Below, piece after piece: positions 22,501-32,122 of a stretch of 64,000 nt of DNA. The stretch spans positions 9,661,266 to 9,725,265 of the forward strand of contig OY992540.1 in assembly GCA_963921195.1 (NCBI GenBank), read 5' to 3'. Position 1 is the stretch's first letter. Every line of letters begins with the position of its first letter. Position numbers and translations under genes: made by a program. Source of the DNA: Pegoplata infirma. Its lineage: Eukaryota > Arthropoda > Insecta > Diptera > Anthomyiidae. Under the pieces are notes generated by a model. The model made no database searches. It saw nothing but the letters and a program-made list of their open reading frames with translations, and was not told where the DNA came from.

Positions 22501-25500
22501 GTGGTTACCAAAACTTTTGGTATGGATAAAGATTTAGTTACCAATATATCACCACGTATTGTAAGAGGTACTACATCGGGTTATAATTATGGTCCACAAC
22601 AAGGAGCTTTCTTAAATATCGAATTAATTTCGGAAAAGAAAGCGGAATATTGGTTCCGTTCCATAGCCGAATTGAAAAAAGATTTTCCTACAAAAATTGT
22701 TATTGCTAGTATAATGTGTCAATATAATGAAGATGATTGGATTTATATGGCTACCAGAGCTGAAGCTTGTGGATCAGATGCTTTAGAATTGAATTTATCT
22801 TGTCCTCATGGTATGGGAGAATCTGGTATGGGTTTAGCTTGTGGTCAAGATCCTGTATTAGTGGAAAATATTTCTAAATGGGTGCGTAAAGCAGTAAAAA
22901 TTCCATTCTTTGTTAAACTTACCCCCAACATAACGGATATTGTATCAATTGCTATGGCTGCTAAGAGGGGTAATGCTGATGGTGTCTCTGCCATAAATAC
23001 TGTACAGGGTCTAATGAGTTTAAACGCTGATGCTACTCCTTGGCCAGCTATAGGTACTGAAAAGAAAACTACTTATGGTGGTGTATCGGGTAATGCTACC
23101 AGACCTATGGCCTTGAGAGCTATATCTTCTATAGCCAATAAATTACCAGGGTTTCCGATATTGGGTATTGGTGGTATAGATTCTGGTGAAGTGGCATTAC
23201 AATTTTTACAAGCCGGTGCAACAGTTTTGCAAATTTGTTCTTCAGTACAAAATCAAGATTTTACATTAATTGAAGATTATTGCACGAGTCTGAAAACATT
23301 GTTGTATCTTAAGTCCAATCCTCCACCAAATAATGCACCATTCTGGGATGGTCAATCTCCACCAACACCTAAACATCAAAAGGGTAAACCGGTTATGCAT
23401 TTAACTGGAGAGGGTAATAAGGTAATAGTTAAGATTTTAAAAAATTAAAAACATTTTTAAAAATGTGATTTTTATTTTTATAGCCCTTGGGTTTCTTTGG
23501 ACCCTATTTGGAGGAAAGAGAAGAAAAAATGGCTAAAATACGTACTGAAAAAGGTGCCATATGGAAAATAGAAAGTGATACTGATGTTATTCAACCACAA
23601 AATGGCGGCTACATTCCACAACCAGCTCCTAAGGTTAAGGATATTATAGGACGTGCTTTACCATATATTGGATCTTACAAAAGTTTAGATAATAAACAAC
23701 AAAAAGTGGCTTTAATTGATGATGTAAGTTTTGTGGGTGTATTACCTGCTAACAGAAAATTGAATCAGTTGAAAATTTTTCTAAGTTCCAAAAAAATGTT
23801 TCATAATTTTCTAAGTCCCAGACACAATTTTTTGGATTAAAGAAGTACTTGAAAATGCTTCAAGGAAAAAATTTCTTATTCCCTAAAAAAATTTTTGGAA
23901 ATTTTGGAAAAACAAAACCTTTTTGAGAATTTTTCTAAAAATTTTCTAATTTCCAAAAATTTTTTATACCCACCAACCACAGTATGGTGGGTACACTCAT
24001 TTTGTCATTTCGTTTGTAACGCATCGAAATATCGGTCGGGGACCCCATAAAGTGTATATATTATTGATCTATGATCGATTCTAAGACATTCTGTGAATGT
24101 CCGTCTGTCCGTCCGTCCGTCTATCTGTAGATAACACAATGCAGTCCAAAATAAAACAGATAGACTCTTGAAGTTTGTCACAAATATGTCTCATGTTCAT
24201 AGGCAGGTTAAGTTCGAGAATGGTCAAAATCGGGACAGGGAAAAAAAGTTCCCCCTTGAAGAACTGAACCAACATCTGAAAAAATACACATTCTTTACAT
24301 GTTTTTTTGTTAAATAAATGAAACATTTGGTATATTCATCGCGATGGAAAAGTGCTCTCAAAGTCCCTCACTGACCCCCGTCACCCCCCCCCCCCCCCCC
24401 CGCCAAACACGCCCCTGACAATTTTTGTTTTAATTTTTTTACATTTTGGAGGGTATAAAAGATTCGGCATAGCCGAATTCAACACTCTCACTTGTTTTTT
24501 TTGCATTTAAATGTTTTTATACCCTCCAACCACAGGGGTATACTCACTTTGTCATTCCGTGTGTAACGCATCGAAATATCGGTCTAAGACCCCATAAAGT
24601 ATATATGGGGCATTCCACGTCAAATCGGACACTTTGAACATTTTTTTTTTTTAGATTTTTAGTACCCTTCGAAAACTCCTTCGTGGTAAATTTTCAGATT
24701 TTTTTGATGACCCGTTCAAAAGATATCGAATTTTTAAAAATTGGTAGTTTGTTCCTTTACTTAAACTTCTTTTACTCATAATTTCTTCAATAATGGTCCA
24801 AATTTCAAGTTTTTTTTTTTGAAAATTTTTGTTTTTTTACGTACTTTTAAAAAAAAATCCCAAAAAAATTCTTAAAAGCGCTCTAGTATGCGATTTTTAA
24901 GTTTTAAAATTTAAATCTCATTTTTGAAAATGTTTGTACTCTTCGATTTTTTTGAAATTTTTTTGTGTAAAACTTCTATCGATTCTACAAATTTTTTTCC
25001 CCAGGAGGATCGTGGAATAACGATTATTACTATTTTTTAAATTTTTTTTACAAAAATTTTATTGTAGTTTTCCTATCTTAAAATCATTTCTACTGCTCGA
25101 ATGGTGCGTCAGAGAGGGGTCATTTATAAGACCAACCCCCATTAATTTTTACGTCTTAACATTTCTTTGGAACAAACTAATACCCTATCTCCAATTTTTA
25201 AGGGGGCTCCCACACAAAACGACATTTTTTAAAATTTGCTGCAGCCGCTCTAACTGCCCAAATAGTGCCCTTAGAGCAGCAAAATGTATGACCGACCCAC
25301 AATATTTTTTTAGTCCAAACATTTTCTGTGAACGCACCTACCCTCTATCTCTAATTGTTAAGGCGGTCCCCATACAATTTTTTTTATTTTTTTATTTAAT
25401 CAGCTTCTACCGGCCCAATGGTGCCTTCGAGAGGGGACATTAGTGAGAACGACCCCCATTTATTTTTACCTTCCGACATTTTTGTAAAACATACCACAGC

Positions 25501-28096
25501 CCTATCTCCACTTCCTAAGCAGGCTTCCATTCAAAATTGCATTTTTATAAAATTTGCTCCAACTGTTATTTGTATGGGAGCCTACTTAGGGAGGGGAGAT
25601 AGGGCGTAGGTATGTTTTAAAAAAATGTTGTAGGATAAAAATAAATGGGGGTCGGTCTCACTAATGACCCCTCTCGGATGTACCATTTTGTAAACAAATT
25701 TACAAAAAATAAAAAAAATTGTGTGGGGACCGCCTTAACAGTTAAAGATAGAGGGTAGGTGTGTTCAGAGAAAGTGTTTGGACTAAAAAAATATTGTGGG
25801 TCGGTCATACCATTGATTGCTCTAAGGGCACTATTAGGGCAGTTAGAGCGGTTGGAGCAAATTTTAAAAAATGTCGAGCCCCCTTAGAAATTGGAGATAG
25901 GGTATTAGTTTGTTCCAAAGAAATGTTAAGACGTAAAAATTAATGGGGGTCGGTCTTATAAATGACCCCTCTATGACGCACCATTGGAGCAGTAAAAATG
26001 ATTTTAAGATTGGAAATTTTTTTTAAAAAAATGTTAAAAAATAGTAATAATCGTTATCCCACGATCCTCCTGGAATCGATAGAAGTTTTACACAAAAAAA
26101 ATTCAAAAAAATCGAAGAGTACAAACATTTTCAAAAATGAGATTTAAATTTTAAAACTTAAAAATCGCATACTAGAGCGCTTTTAAGAATTTTTTGGGAT
26201 TTTAAAAAAAAAAAAAATTTAAATTTGGACTATGGGGCCTATTCACAAAAAAAGTCATAACTCAATCATAACTCAATTTTTTCCATGTGGTTGTTGTAAA
26301 CAATCATAAAAAAATCAAATTTTGTTTGAAAATTTCAAAAAAATAAAGACCTTCTACCCACCTCGTCTCAAAATTGACAAATAATTTTAAATTTTGAGAC
26401 TTTTTATGATTTTGTTTGCAACAAACACAGGGAATATGAAGTTGGAAAATAATAAAATTAGTCATAACCAGTCATAACTGTGAATAGGTCTGTATTATTG
26501 AAGAAGTTATGAGGAAAAGAAGTTTGAGTAAAGGAACAAACTACCACACAGAAAAAAATAAAAAAAAATATTTGAGTAAATTTTTAATACTATTGAGTTA
26601 AAATTTAATCAATTTTGCACCAGTAAACGATTTGATAGTATTGAGTAAATTTTTAATAAAAATTTATTAAATGTTTAAAAAAAAAAATTTGAGTAAATTT
26701 TTAATTGACACAATTAAAAATTTACTCAAAATTTATATATATATTTTTTTTTAAGTTTAAGAAAGTTTTAAATTTTTTTATAAAAAAAAACAAAAAACTT
26801 GTTTTTTCAAACTTTACCAAACATATTTATGTCTCAAAAGCATAGGAAAATTTTATAAAGACGATTACAAACTTTTATATACATACACAAAAAACTACAA
26901 ACTAAACGAGAATTCAAAAAACTATAAGAGTTTAAAAAAAATTAAAAAAACTATTAAATTATTTACTTAAATTGTTTTTAAAATTTTTAAGTAAATTTTT
27001 AATTGCGTCAATTAAAAAATTACTCAATTTTTGTTTTTAAATTTAAACAAGTGATTTGAGTTGAGTTGAGGGTGGGTTGTACAAGCCTAAAAATAAGTAA
27101 ATTTTTCTAGGCAAGTCCATGGCGCTCAGACTTAAAATAGTCCATTGTACCGTAAAACAAAGTGATTACTCAAATTTGTTTTCTCCATATTTTTTTCTGT
27201 GCAGTTTTTAAAAATTCGATATCTTTTAAACGGGTCATCAAAAAAATCTGAAAATTTACCACGAAGGAGTTTTCGAAGGGTAATAAAAACTGTAAACAAA
27301 TTGGGAAAATCTAAAAAAAAAATGTTTCAAAGTGTCTGATTTGGCATGGAATGCCCCATATATATTATTGAGTGATCGATTCTAAGACATTCTAGCGATG
27401 TCCGTCCGTCTGTCCGTCTGTAGAGGACACGATACAATCCAAAATAAAAGAGCTAGACTTCCGAAGTTTGTCACGAATATGTCTTATATTCCTAGGCAGG
27501 TTAAGTTCGGAAATGGGCAAAATCGGACCAAGGCGAAAAAAGTTCCCCCTTGGAGAACTAAACCAACCTAAGAAAAACCGCATTTTTTGTACTTTTGCTA
27601 AGCAAATGCATCATTCTTATCTCAGATGAAGTATGAAATTGCAAGGGGGAAGGTGCTCCCTAACGTCTCCCACCAACCCCCCCCTAAAAAAAGACGCCCC
27701 TGGATTTTTTTTATATTTTTTTTTTTTTACATTTTGTAGGGTATAAATGATTCGGCACAGCCGAATGTAACACTCTCACTTGTTTTATCTACTATTTCTT
27801 CTTTTTTATCTACTATTTCTTCTTTTTTATCTTCTTTACTTTTCCAGGATCTATGTATCAATTGCGGCAAATGTTATATGACTTGTGCCGATTCTGGTTA
27901 CCAAGCTATTGAATTTGATCCTGTTACACATATACCTCACATTACCGATGATTGTACGGGTTGTACCTTGTGCGTTTCCGTTTGTCCCATTATTGATTGC
28001 ATTAGTATGGTGCCAAAGACAATACCACATGTTATCAAACGAGGTTTGGGTGAAGAGAAAAGTTTCTATACACATGCTTTAAGTCCAATGCAATAA
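10493..28096 (+). CDS. su(r): Dihydropyrimidine dehydrogenase (NADP+), six coding exons, 1035 aa
   Basis: Spliced CDS: 10493-10537, 10603-10713, 12237-12881, 21604-23421, 23484-23723, 27848-28096, all GT-AG, every junction phase 0, total 1035 residues, which is the normal size of the family. The enzyme reduces uracil and thymine with NADPH, the first and rate-limiting step of pyrimidine catabolism, in the cytosol. Domains seen in order: N-terminal Fe-S domain (cysteines 81, 84, 89, 93 and 132, 138, 142 with Gln158), FAD site (GGGPASLS), NADPH site ([11 protein letters not shown]), FMN-binding dihydroorotate-dehydrogenase-like barrel with catalytic Cys near residue 680 (GLACGQDP), and a C-terminal ferredoxin domain with eight cysteines. 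The start is the first ATG in a good fly context (CCAAAAATG). A second copy of the last exon at 39834-40082 could replace exon 6. Family identity is certain; the symbol is the Drosophila name. Confidence 0.96.
10603..10713 (+). CDS. su(r): su(r) exon 2, codons 16-52
   Basis: The acceptor is AAATTACAG and the donor GTAAGT at 10714; 37 codons. It encodes the typical DPYD N-terminal stretch [17 protein letters not shown]...KKHWKRN, which precedes the first iron-sulfur domain. Intron 1 before it is only 65 bases. The missing start of the next conserved segment is supplied by exon 3 in the same phase. Confidence 0.95.
10766..11012. mobile_element. Small CACAGAAAACAAATTTG element in su(r) intron 2
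   Basis: Bounded by CACAGAAAACAAATTTGC and ATTCTTCTCTGTG and filled with AACTGAAATTCAGTTG-like dyads. 247 bases, non-coding. Confidence 0.5.
11073..11851. mobile_element. Short-form GGGGCATTCC palindrome in su(r) intron 2
   Basis: Ends are ATGGGGCATTCC and GGAATGCCCC. The arms mirror one another through AATCGGACACTTT, CCTTCGAAAACTCCTTCG, TAAAAGCGCTCTAGTATGCG and ATCCTCCTGGG. At 0.78 kb it lacks the GGTCGGTC inner block present in the long forms further right. Confidence 0.75.
11909..12173. mobile_element. TTGAGCTCGAG palindromic MITE in su(r) intron 2
   Basis: TTGAGCTCGAG at the left and CTCGAGCTCAA at the right are exact inverses. Long mirrored arms follow (AATTTCATCCTAAGGGACAC against GTGTCCCTGAGGATGAAATT). 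265 bases. Confidence 0.8.
12237..12881 (+). CDS. su(r): su(r) exon 3: N-terminal Fe-S domain and FAD site, codons 53-267
   Basis: The acceptor CACAATAG ends at 12236 and the donor GTAAGT starts at 12882. The 215 codons contain [15 protein letters not shown] (Cys81, 84, 89, 93) and [15 protein letters not shown] (Cys132, 138, 142), the ligands of two N-terminal [4Fe-4S] clusters, with GLQQ giving the unusual glutamine ligand (Gln158). The glycine-rich FAD motif [10 protein letters not shown] and the [14 protein letters not shown] segment follow. Coding starts 132 bases before the first in-frame ATG of this exon, as expected for an internal exon. Confidence 0.97.
12926..13107. mobile_element. 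Truncated CACAGAAAA MITE
   Basis: The left portion of the family (TACACAGAAAAA, CACCAGTAAACGATTTAAT, AATTGACACAATTAAAA) runs directly into mini-me sequence, and its right end is absent. Confidence 0.55.
13335..13707. pseudogene. Remnant resembling a Tc1/mariner-type transposase C-terminus, broken
   Basis: On +, 13483-13707 reads [20 protein letters not shown] then [16 protein letters not shown], resembling the 'PPYSPDLsPxDFfLfgYLK...y..np.t.deL' block of mariner-like transposases. On the minus strand, about 13475-13335 reads [20 protein letters not shown] then KKF, resembling the block that normally follows. So one gene end seems broken with an inversion. Similarity is judged by eye and weak. 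Confidence 0.35.
13985..14385. repeat. About 51-bp tandem repeat, interrupted by a MITE
   Basis: Units of GCGCTGATTTAAGCAGAATA-AAGATGC...TCATGTATCTTT begin near 13987, 14037 and 14087, with a further diverged unit at 14320-14380 beyond the MITE at 14118-14305. Confidence 0.6.
14118..14305 (-). mobile_element. AGGCC-CTGTTC MITE, truncated copy
   Basis: Matches the reverse complement of 5576-5851 from GTTGAAATCAAATAA through CATTTTCACATTTTTTATG to GGGAACAGCGG; the other terminus is missing. It sits inside the 51-bp tandem repeat. Confidence 0.6.
14866..16850. repeat. Homogenised 35-bp tandem array (about 50 units)
   Basis: The unit is GACATTTTTCCTATAG-AAAAAGTCTCAGATTCTGA. From about 15065 to 16840 nearly every unit is identical, with rare point changes and one 2-bp deletion near 16345. 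The left edge (14866-15010) has about four diverged units in inverted orientation, and the right edge also decays. Each unit holds two dyads: GTCTCAGA-T-TCTGAGAC and TTTTTCCTATAGAAAAA. There are no spacers between units. This is a minisatellite. Confidence 0.97.
17136..18228. mobile_element. CATATGAGGCATTCCACACC palindrome, copy 1
   Basis: The left end CATATGAGGCATTCCACACC and right end GGTGTGGAATGCCTCATATG are exact inverses. Arms mirror through GGGCTATCCA, GGCGTGGTCAAATATTGG and GTTCATCTTTTTTTTCGAG, with the centre near 17680. 1.09 kb, no real ORF. Copies are at 56632-57829 and 60649-61390. Confidence 0.85.
19474..19594. mobile_element. 121-bp nearly perfect palindrome with CCCGGG ends
   Basis: Runs from CCCGGGTAAAAATGAAATAT to ATATTTCATTTTCACCCGGG. 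The interior is built of ATATATGATCATATATGAAG mirrored around 19534. A related half-end TCATTTTCACCCGGG is at about 56091-56102. Confidence 0.75.
19759..20348. mobile_element. CACTCAAAATAATTACTCTG MITE in su(r) intron 3
   Basis: The left end CACTCAAAATAATTACTCTG and right end CAGAGTGATTATTTTGAGTG are near-exact inverses; arms contain repeated TTTACAGAGTTTT words. 590 bases. Confidence 0.7.
20633..21215. mobile_element. Palindromic element with AACGCGAATATCTTAAAAAC arms
   Basis: Left TTTGGTCTCCTGATTCCAAA and right TTTGGAATCAGGAGGTCAAA mirror each other, with ATATTCGCGTTTGAA and its inverse inside. Related sequence reappears at 43955-44030. Open frames across it are short and unlike any protein I know. 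Confidence 0.55.
21301..21535. mobile_element. piggyBac-like MITE (TTAA target)
   Basis: TTAA at 21301-21304 and 21532-21535 flank the inverted ends TCCCCTAATG and CATTAGAGGG. Mirrored AAGAGAGGTCGATTTTGAAA and TTTCAAAATCGATACTCTCT lie inside. A TTAA duplication with CCC-starting ends is the piggyBac signature. 235 bases, ending 68 bases before su(r) exon 4. Confidence 0.7.
21604..23421 (+). CDS. su(r): su(r) exon 4: NADPH and FMN domains with the catalytic cysteine, codons 268-873
   Basis: The acceptor TTTTTAG ends at 21603 and the donor GTAATA starts at 23422; 606 codons uninterrupted. It carries the NADPH-binding [19 protein letters not shown], the [10 protein letters not shown] segment, then the dihydroorotate dehydrogenase-like FMN barrel ([39 protein letters not shown]) and the active-site loop GLACGQDP whose Cys is the general acid in the family. 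[16 protein letters not shown] and [13 protein letters not shown], which help bind FMN, follow. No frameshift or lost key residue was seen. Confidence 0.97.
23484..23723 (+). CDS. su(r): su(r) exon 5, codons 874-953
   Basis: The acceptor TTTTATAG ends at 23483 and the donor GTAAGT starts at 23724; 80 codons after a 62-base intron. It encodes the linker between the FMN barrel and the C-terminal ferredoxin domain ([16 protein letters not shown], then [16 protein letters not shown]). Its donor can join either terminal exon copy: intron 5 would be 4124 bases to the exon at 27848 or 16110 bases to the one at 39834. Confidence 0.95.
23962..24497 (+). mobile_element. mini-me/DINE-type repeat, complete, in su(r) intron 5
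   Basis: Starts TTTTTATACCCACC, continues with the AAATATCGGTC word, TA-rich core, GTCCGTCTGTCCGTCCGTCC at about 24100, and ends with hairpin ATTCGGCATAGCCGAAT and CACTCTCACTTG. A run of 16 Cs lies near 24385. Confidence 0.75.
26233..26492. mobile_element. TA-flanked palindromic MITE (GGCCTATTCACA)
   Basis: TGGGGCCTATTCACA at the left and TGTGAATAGGTCTG at the right are inverse. AGTCATAACTCAATCATAAC mirrors GTCATAACCAGTCATAAC. TA flanks both sides and the host palindrome resumes exactly, as expected for a Tc1/mariner-type MITE. Confidence 0.75.
26547..27201. mobile_element. CACAGAAAAAAAT MITE nested in the long palindrome, with its own insertion
   Basis: Ends CACAGAAAAAAAT and ATTTTTTTCTGTG, with the host sequence ACTACCA...GTTTTTAAAAATTCG on either side. 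About 27056-27160 is a non-family segment rich in GAGTTGAG, placed between GTGATTTGA and GTGATTACTC, so it is a further insertion. Confidence 0.7.
27848..28096 (+). CDS. su(r): su(r) exon 6, proximal copy: C-terminal 2x[4Fe-4S] domain, codons 954-1035 and stop
   Basis: The acceptor TTACTTTTCCAG ends at 27847 and the stop TAA is 28094-28096. It encodes [13 protein letters not shown] and [14 protein letters not shown], eight cysteines (956, 959, 962, 966, 989, 992, 995, 999) that ligate the two C-terminal clusters passing electrons to FMN across the dimer. The copy at 39834-40082 encodes the identical peptide. This is the nearer acceptor for exon 5, so it is the likelier one in the mature mRNA. 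Confidence 0.93.
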   Translation, partial: DLCINCGKCYMTCADSGYQAIEFDPVTHIPHITDDCTGCTLCVSVCPIIDCISMVPKTIPHVIKRGLGEEKSFYTHALSPMQ

Positions 28097-28192
28097 TTTT
28101 ATCTAAAAATGTCACTTTTCGTAAAAAAATAAAAAATAATGCATTTAAGTAGAAAATGTTGTAATTAATGTAAATTTATAATTTTATGTAAT

Positions 28193-28228
28193 AATAAAAA
28201 TTGTTTGTTAAAAATCCATATTAATAAA
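28193..28228 (+). terminator. su(r): Poly(A) signals of su(r), proximal copy
   Basis: AATAAA occurs at 28193-28198 and 28223-28228, 97 and 127 bases after the stop codon. Both are retained in the distal duplicate. Confidence 0.6.
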
Positions 28229-28441
28229 TCAATAATTTTTTATATCACGCCCATATTTAACAATATTTGTGCGCCGTAATATACTTTATAAAACGGTTTT
28301 CGATATTTGAGTAAAAAAAGGGGTGCATACTTTTAGGCCTTTTTTTATACCCTCCACTAACAATTAGTGATAGTGGGTATATAAGTTTGTCATTCCGTTT
28401 GTAACTCATCGAAATATCGGTCTGGGGCCCTATAAAGTATA

Positions 28442-29450
28442 CAGTGGGCGACAATACATTGGAAACTTTTTTATAGTAGATGCAATTTGTTAAAGACAAA
28501 GTTAACAATACTAAATGTTATTATTATCAAATGAGTATTTTTATTGAAAATATATGTAGGTAGTTTATTAAGCTTTAATTTAAGCTTAATGGCGTCTAGA
28601 TTGAGTTAATAATAAAGGCGGTACGAGGGTCAATCTGGAAAAGGAAATTATTTATAGACATTTTTTAGAACATTTTGTAAAACTATTTCCGAGCCGATTT
28701 TTTCAAGTTCAAACATTAAAAATTTAAAAATGGTCCAATAGTTCTTATTAAGTGCTCAAATAATTTTTCCAACAACCCAAGCAAACAGTAACATTTTTTT
28801 AAGTACAGTAGAAAAATCCACATTTTTTGACCTCCAATTCTTTTGACCACCAATTTTTTGTAAACAAAGAAAAATTATATTAAGGCCTCTGTTCTGTCTT
28901 TCACAACTTTTCAATTCACATGAAAATTTCCGAATCACATGAAATCAAGTTTAGTGTTTTGTTGATCACGTTTTCATTCGAAGTTGAAATCGAGTAATTA
29001 AAATTTAAAACATTATAAGGAAAAAAGTGCATTCGTTTTACTTTCATAAAATTTTATTTATGTGAAATAAAACGAAAAAAAAATTCGGATGTGAATTCTA
29101 GAACACCAAAAAAATTCGGAAATTTTCATTTTCACATTTTTTATGTGAATTACTTTTTTTGGAACAGCGGCCTAAGCCTAAATTAAAGCTTGATAAATTA
29201 CCTACATAATTTTTTTTATAAAAATACTCGTTTGATAATAATAACATTACGGCTGGATTACTTAATACTCTGTTGTAAAACAACTCTCCGTTAAATTTAA
29301 CTTTTACATATAAATTTTGACATAAGGCTCCGTTCAATCGGCAGTTAGCAGCTAACTTTTCATTGAGTAATCCGCCCTAAGTATTGTTAACATTGTCTTT
29401 AACAAATTGCATCTCCTATAAAAAAGTTTCTAATGTATTGTCGCCCACTG
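28442..29450. mobile_element. CAGTGGGCGACAATACATT palindrome inserted in mini-me (TA)n
   Basis: CAGTGGGCGACAATACATTG at 28442 and AATGTATTGTCGCCCACTG ending 29450 are inverse. Arms mirror through GCAATTTGTTAAAGACAA and AAGCTTTAATTTAAGC. TATA lies on both sides. It contains the AGGCC MITE at 28883-29173. Confidence 0.85.
28883..29173 (-). mobile_element. AGGCC-CTGTTC MITE, copy 2
   Basis: Reverse complement of 5576-5851, complete from AGGCCTCTGTTCTG to GGAACAGCGGCCT, with TA on each side. It lies nearly at the centre of the CAGTGGGCG palindrome. Confidence 0.75.
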
Positions 29451-30073
29451 TATATATAATTGATCAGTAATTGATTTTAAGACATTCTAGCGATGTCCGT
29501 CTTTCTGTCTGTTTGTCTGAGGAAATGGCGCTCACGGGCAAAAAACATCACGGAAATGGCTGAAACTTAAAATATTTATTGGAAGTTCTCCCGAACAGTT
29601 TGGTATTGCATTTGAGCGATATTGGCTTAGCGGTTCAAAAGTTATGAACGAAAATTTAAGAACACCTCTAAAATTTTGGTACATTCAACATAACCAAAAA
29701 TACAAAATGCTTTAATTCGGCTGTTGGTTGACATATATGAACATAATTGAACACCGAATTGTATTTAAACAAGTACGAACTTATTTTTTGACAAAAAAAA
29801 AAAAATCGCAGATTTTTTTTAACAAATTTTTTTTTCGCGGAAATTTTTTTTTTTAATTTTTTTTTTTTTTTTTTAATTTTTTTTCTTAAAAGTAACTTTA
29901 AAAATAAAGTTTTTTGCAATAATCTTTTTTAAATTGTGGAGGGTATCAATACTTTCGGCAAGGCCGAATTTTAACTTTTTTACTTGTTTTTGCTAATTTT
30001 GCCATTAGGCGTTAGCTTTCCTCTTTTGACATGCTTTCTCAGCATTTATGTTTTTTTTTTTTACAAAAAATCA

Positions 30074-31244
30074 AGGTTGGCAATCGAAACGAATAACGGT
30101 ATCGATATCGGTATTGGTATCGATTTTTTATTTATTTCGGTATCGGTTACGGTATTTGAGTTGAATCGGTTACGGTATTACCGATACCGAAACGTCAATA
30201 CCGGTATTATCGAAAAATTGCTAAAAATATAAAAAAACGTGTAAAAACTTAAAAAAAATTGTAAAAACAAGTAGAAAAGTTAAATTCGACTTGCATGAAT
30301 CCGTCAATACGTTCTAAAGTGATAGTTAATTTTCTAACGTGAATCAAATTAACAATTTTAATTAGAAATATTTTATTCATTTTTGAAAACAAAAAAAAAA
30401 AATGACAACATTTTTTTTTGAGTGTAAATTTTTTTTCGAGTGCAAGTTTTTTTGTTATAGTATAACAATTTTTCCTCGCGCATCGCGGTTAAAATAAAAC
30501 CCCCAACAAATTACATATTTCATCCTATTTCTAGGCAACCAAGTTTTTTTGTTGGTGTTATCTATTTCGAAAAATAGGTCTTCCCTGTCTAGACAAGATC
30601 ACATTCAAAAATATTGCAAACAATTTTTTTTTCGAATTATGGGACTTTATGGACGATTTCTACGAGTTGAGCCACTTCAAAAAAATATACTATGATGGAA
30701 AACCACCTGCTAGTATTCCAAATGCCCCGAAGTCCTGTAAATATCAACAAAATCCTCGGACACCCACATCACGGATTGAATAAAAATCCCCAAAAAACAA
30801 TACTATACGAAACGGGTCCAGAAAGTTTCTATTGGGAGTCAAAATGAATCCATAAAAATTTCGTGAAACTCAATCATTTTCTTTTGCTCTCGCATCGCGG
30901 TTGCAGTATGGCTTTTTTGAAATTTTTACTTAATTCACGATGTGGGTGCCAAAAGATTTTTTTGATTTTTATGAGACTTCGGTGAGGCATTTGGAGTACG
31001 ATTTTTCATTTACAAAAACCAAAAAAATTACAAACTAACTTTCTATTAATTTTTTTTTGTAAACAATCATGGTTTTTAAGAAAAACCGTTTCAATACCGG
31101 TACGTACCGATACCGAAGGAAAAGGTTTTTGGATACCGGTATCCGATACCAAAACTGAGTTTCGGTATTGGTATTGGTACCGGTATTCAATTAAAAGGGT
31201 TTTGAAACGGATAACGGTATTGAAAAGGTATCGATTGCCAACAT
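30074..31244. mobile_element. GGTTGGCAATCG inverted-repeat element rich in GGTATCG
   Basis: GGTTGGCAATCGAAACG at the left and GGTATCGATTGCCAAC at the right mirror each other. Subterminal tracts at 30096-30210 and 31085-31230 are cryptic repeats of CGGTATCG/CGATACCG. Two TCGCATCGCGGTT words lie in inverted context at 30478 and 30890. It includes a mini-me-like end at about 30266-30470. No gene. Confidence 0.55.
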
Positions 31245-32122
31245 TGCAAAAAATGTATGTATGGGGCATTTCATGTCAAATCGGACACTTTGTTTAATTT
31301 TTTTTTTTTATATTTTCCCAATTTGTTTACAGTTTTTAGTACCCTTCAAAAACTCCTTCGAGGTAAATTTTCAGATTTTTTGATGACCCGTTCAAAAGAT
31401 ATCGAATTTTTAAAAATTGGTAGTTTGTTCCTTTATTTAAACTTCTTTTACTCATAACTTCTTCAATAATGGTCCAAATTTAAATTTTTTTTTCAAAATT
31501 TTTATTTTTTTTCTATACTTTTAAAAACAAAATCCACAAAAATTCTTAAAAGCGCTCTAGTATGCGATTTTTAAGTTTTAAAATTTAAATCTCATTTTTG
31601 AAAATGTTTGTACTTTACGATTTTTTTGAAGTTTTTTTTTGTAAGACTTCTATAGATTCTACAAAGTTTTTGCCCAGGAGGATCGTGGGATAACAATTAT
31701 TACTATTTTTTAAAATTTTTTGAAAAAAATTTATTCTAATTTTCCAATCTTAAAATCATTTCTACTGCTCCAATGGTGCGTCATAGAGGGATCATTTATA
31801 AGACTGACCCCCATTAATTTTTAAGTCTTAACATTTCTTTGGAACAAACTAAGACCCTATCTCTAATTTTTAAGGGGGCTCCCACACAAAACGACATTTT
31901 TTAAAATTTGTCTAACCGCTCTAACTGCCCTAATAGTGCCCTTAGAGCAACAAAATGTATGACCGACTCATCCGTTCTTATCCGTTCAACTGTTGACGAG
32001 TGTGGACGTGTTTTATTTTAACTCCGTGCTATAAATTGAATTACTAAAATTGTTCGTAATAGGTTTGTTCGTAATAGGTATTTTTGTGATATTTTCATTA
32101 CCACATCAAGGAAAATGAAAAT

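Larger units (their letters stand above)
24603..27361. mobile_element. Long-form GGGGCATTCC palindrome inserted in a mini-me
   Basis: Ends are ATATGGGGCATTCC and GGAATGCCCCATAT. Outer arms match the short form at 11073. The inner block 25080-25990 carries GGTGCGTC..., CCGACCCCCATT and GTTAGAGCGGTTGGAGCAAA in mirrored order. Two further elements are nested in its right arm (26233-26492 and 26547-27201). No coding capacity. Confidence 0.85.
24514..27786 (+). mobile_element. mini-me/DINE-type repeat split at its (TA)n tract
   Basis: The left part 24514-24602 ends CCATAAAGTATA; the right part 27362-27786 resumes TATTATTGAGTGATCG, GTCCGTCCGTCTGTCCGTCT, and the terminal hairpin. The 2.76 kb between is a palindromic insertion. 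Confidence 0.75.
28341..29991 (+). mobile_element. mini-me/DINE-type repeat downstream of su(r), split at (TA)n
   Basis: Left part ends CCCTATAAAGTATA at 28441; right part starts TATATATAATTGATCAG at 29451 and ends GGAGGGTATCAATACTTTCG, GCAAGGCCGAATTTTAAC. Its first 45 bases are duplicated at 40334-40378 after the second exon 6. Confidence 0.75.

Noticed and set aside
24370..24402. Possible assembly gap at the poly-C run
   Set aside because: Sequence on both sides continues the mini-me element normally; C-rich tracts occur at the same place in other copies (19355, 27680).
27851..28082. Minus-strand and alternate-frame ORFs over the DPYD last exon
   Set aside because: Shadows of the real coding strand, repeated identically over the duplicate copy.
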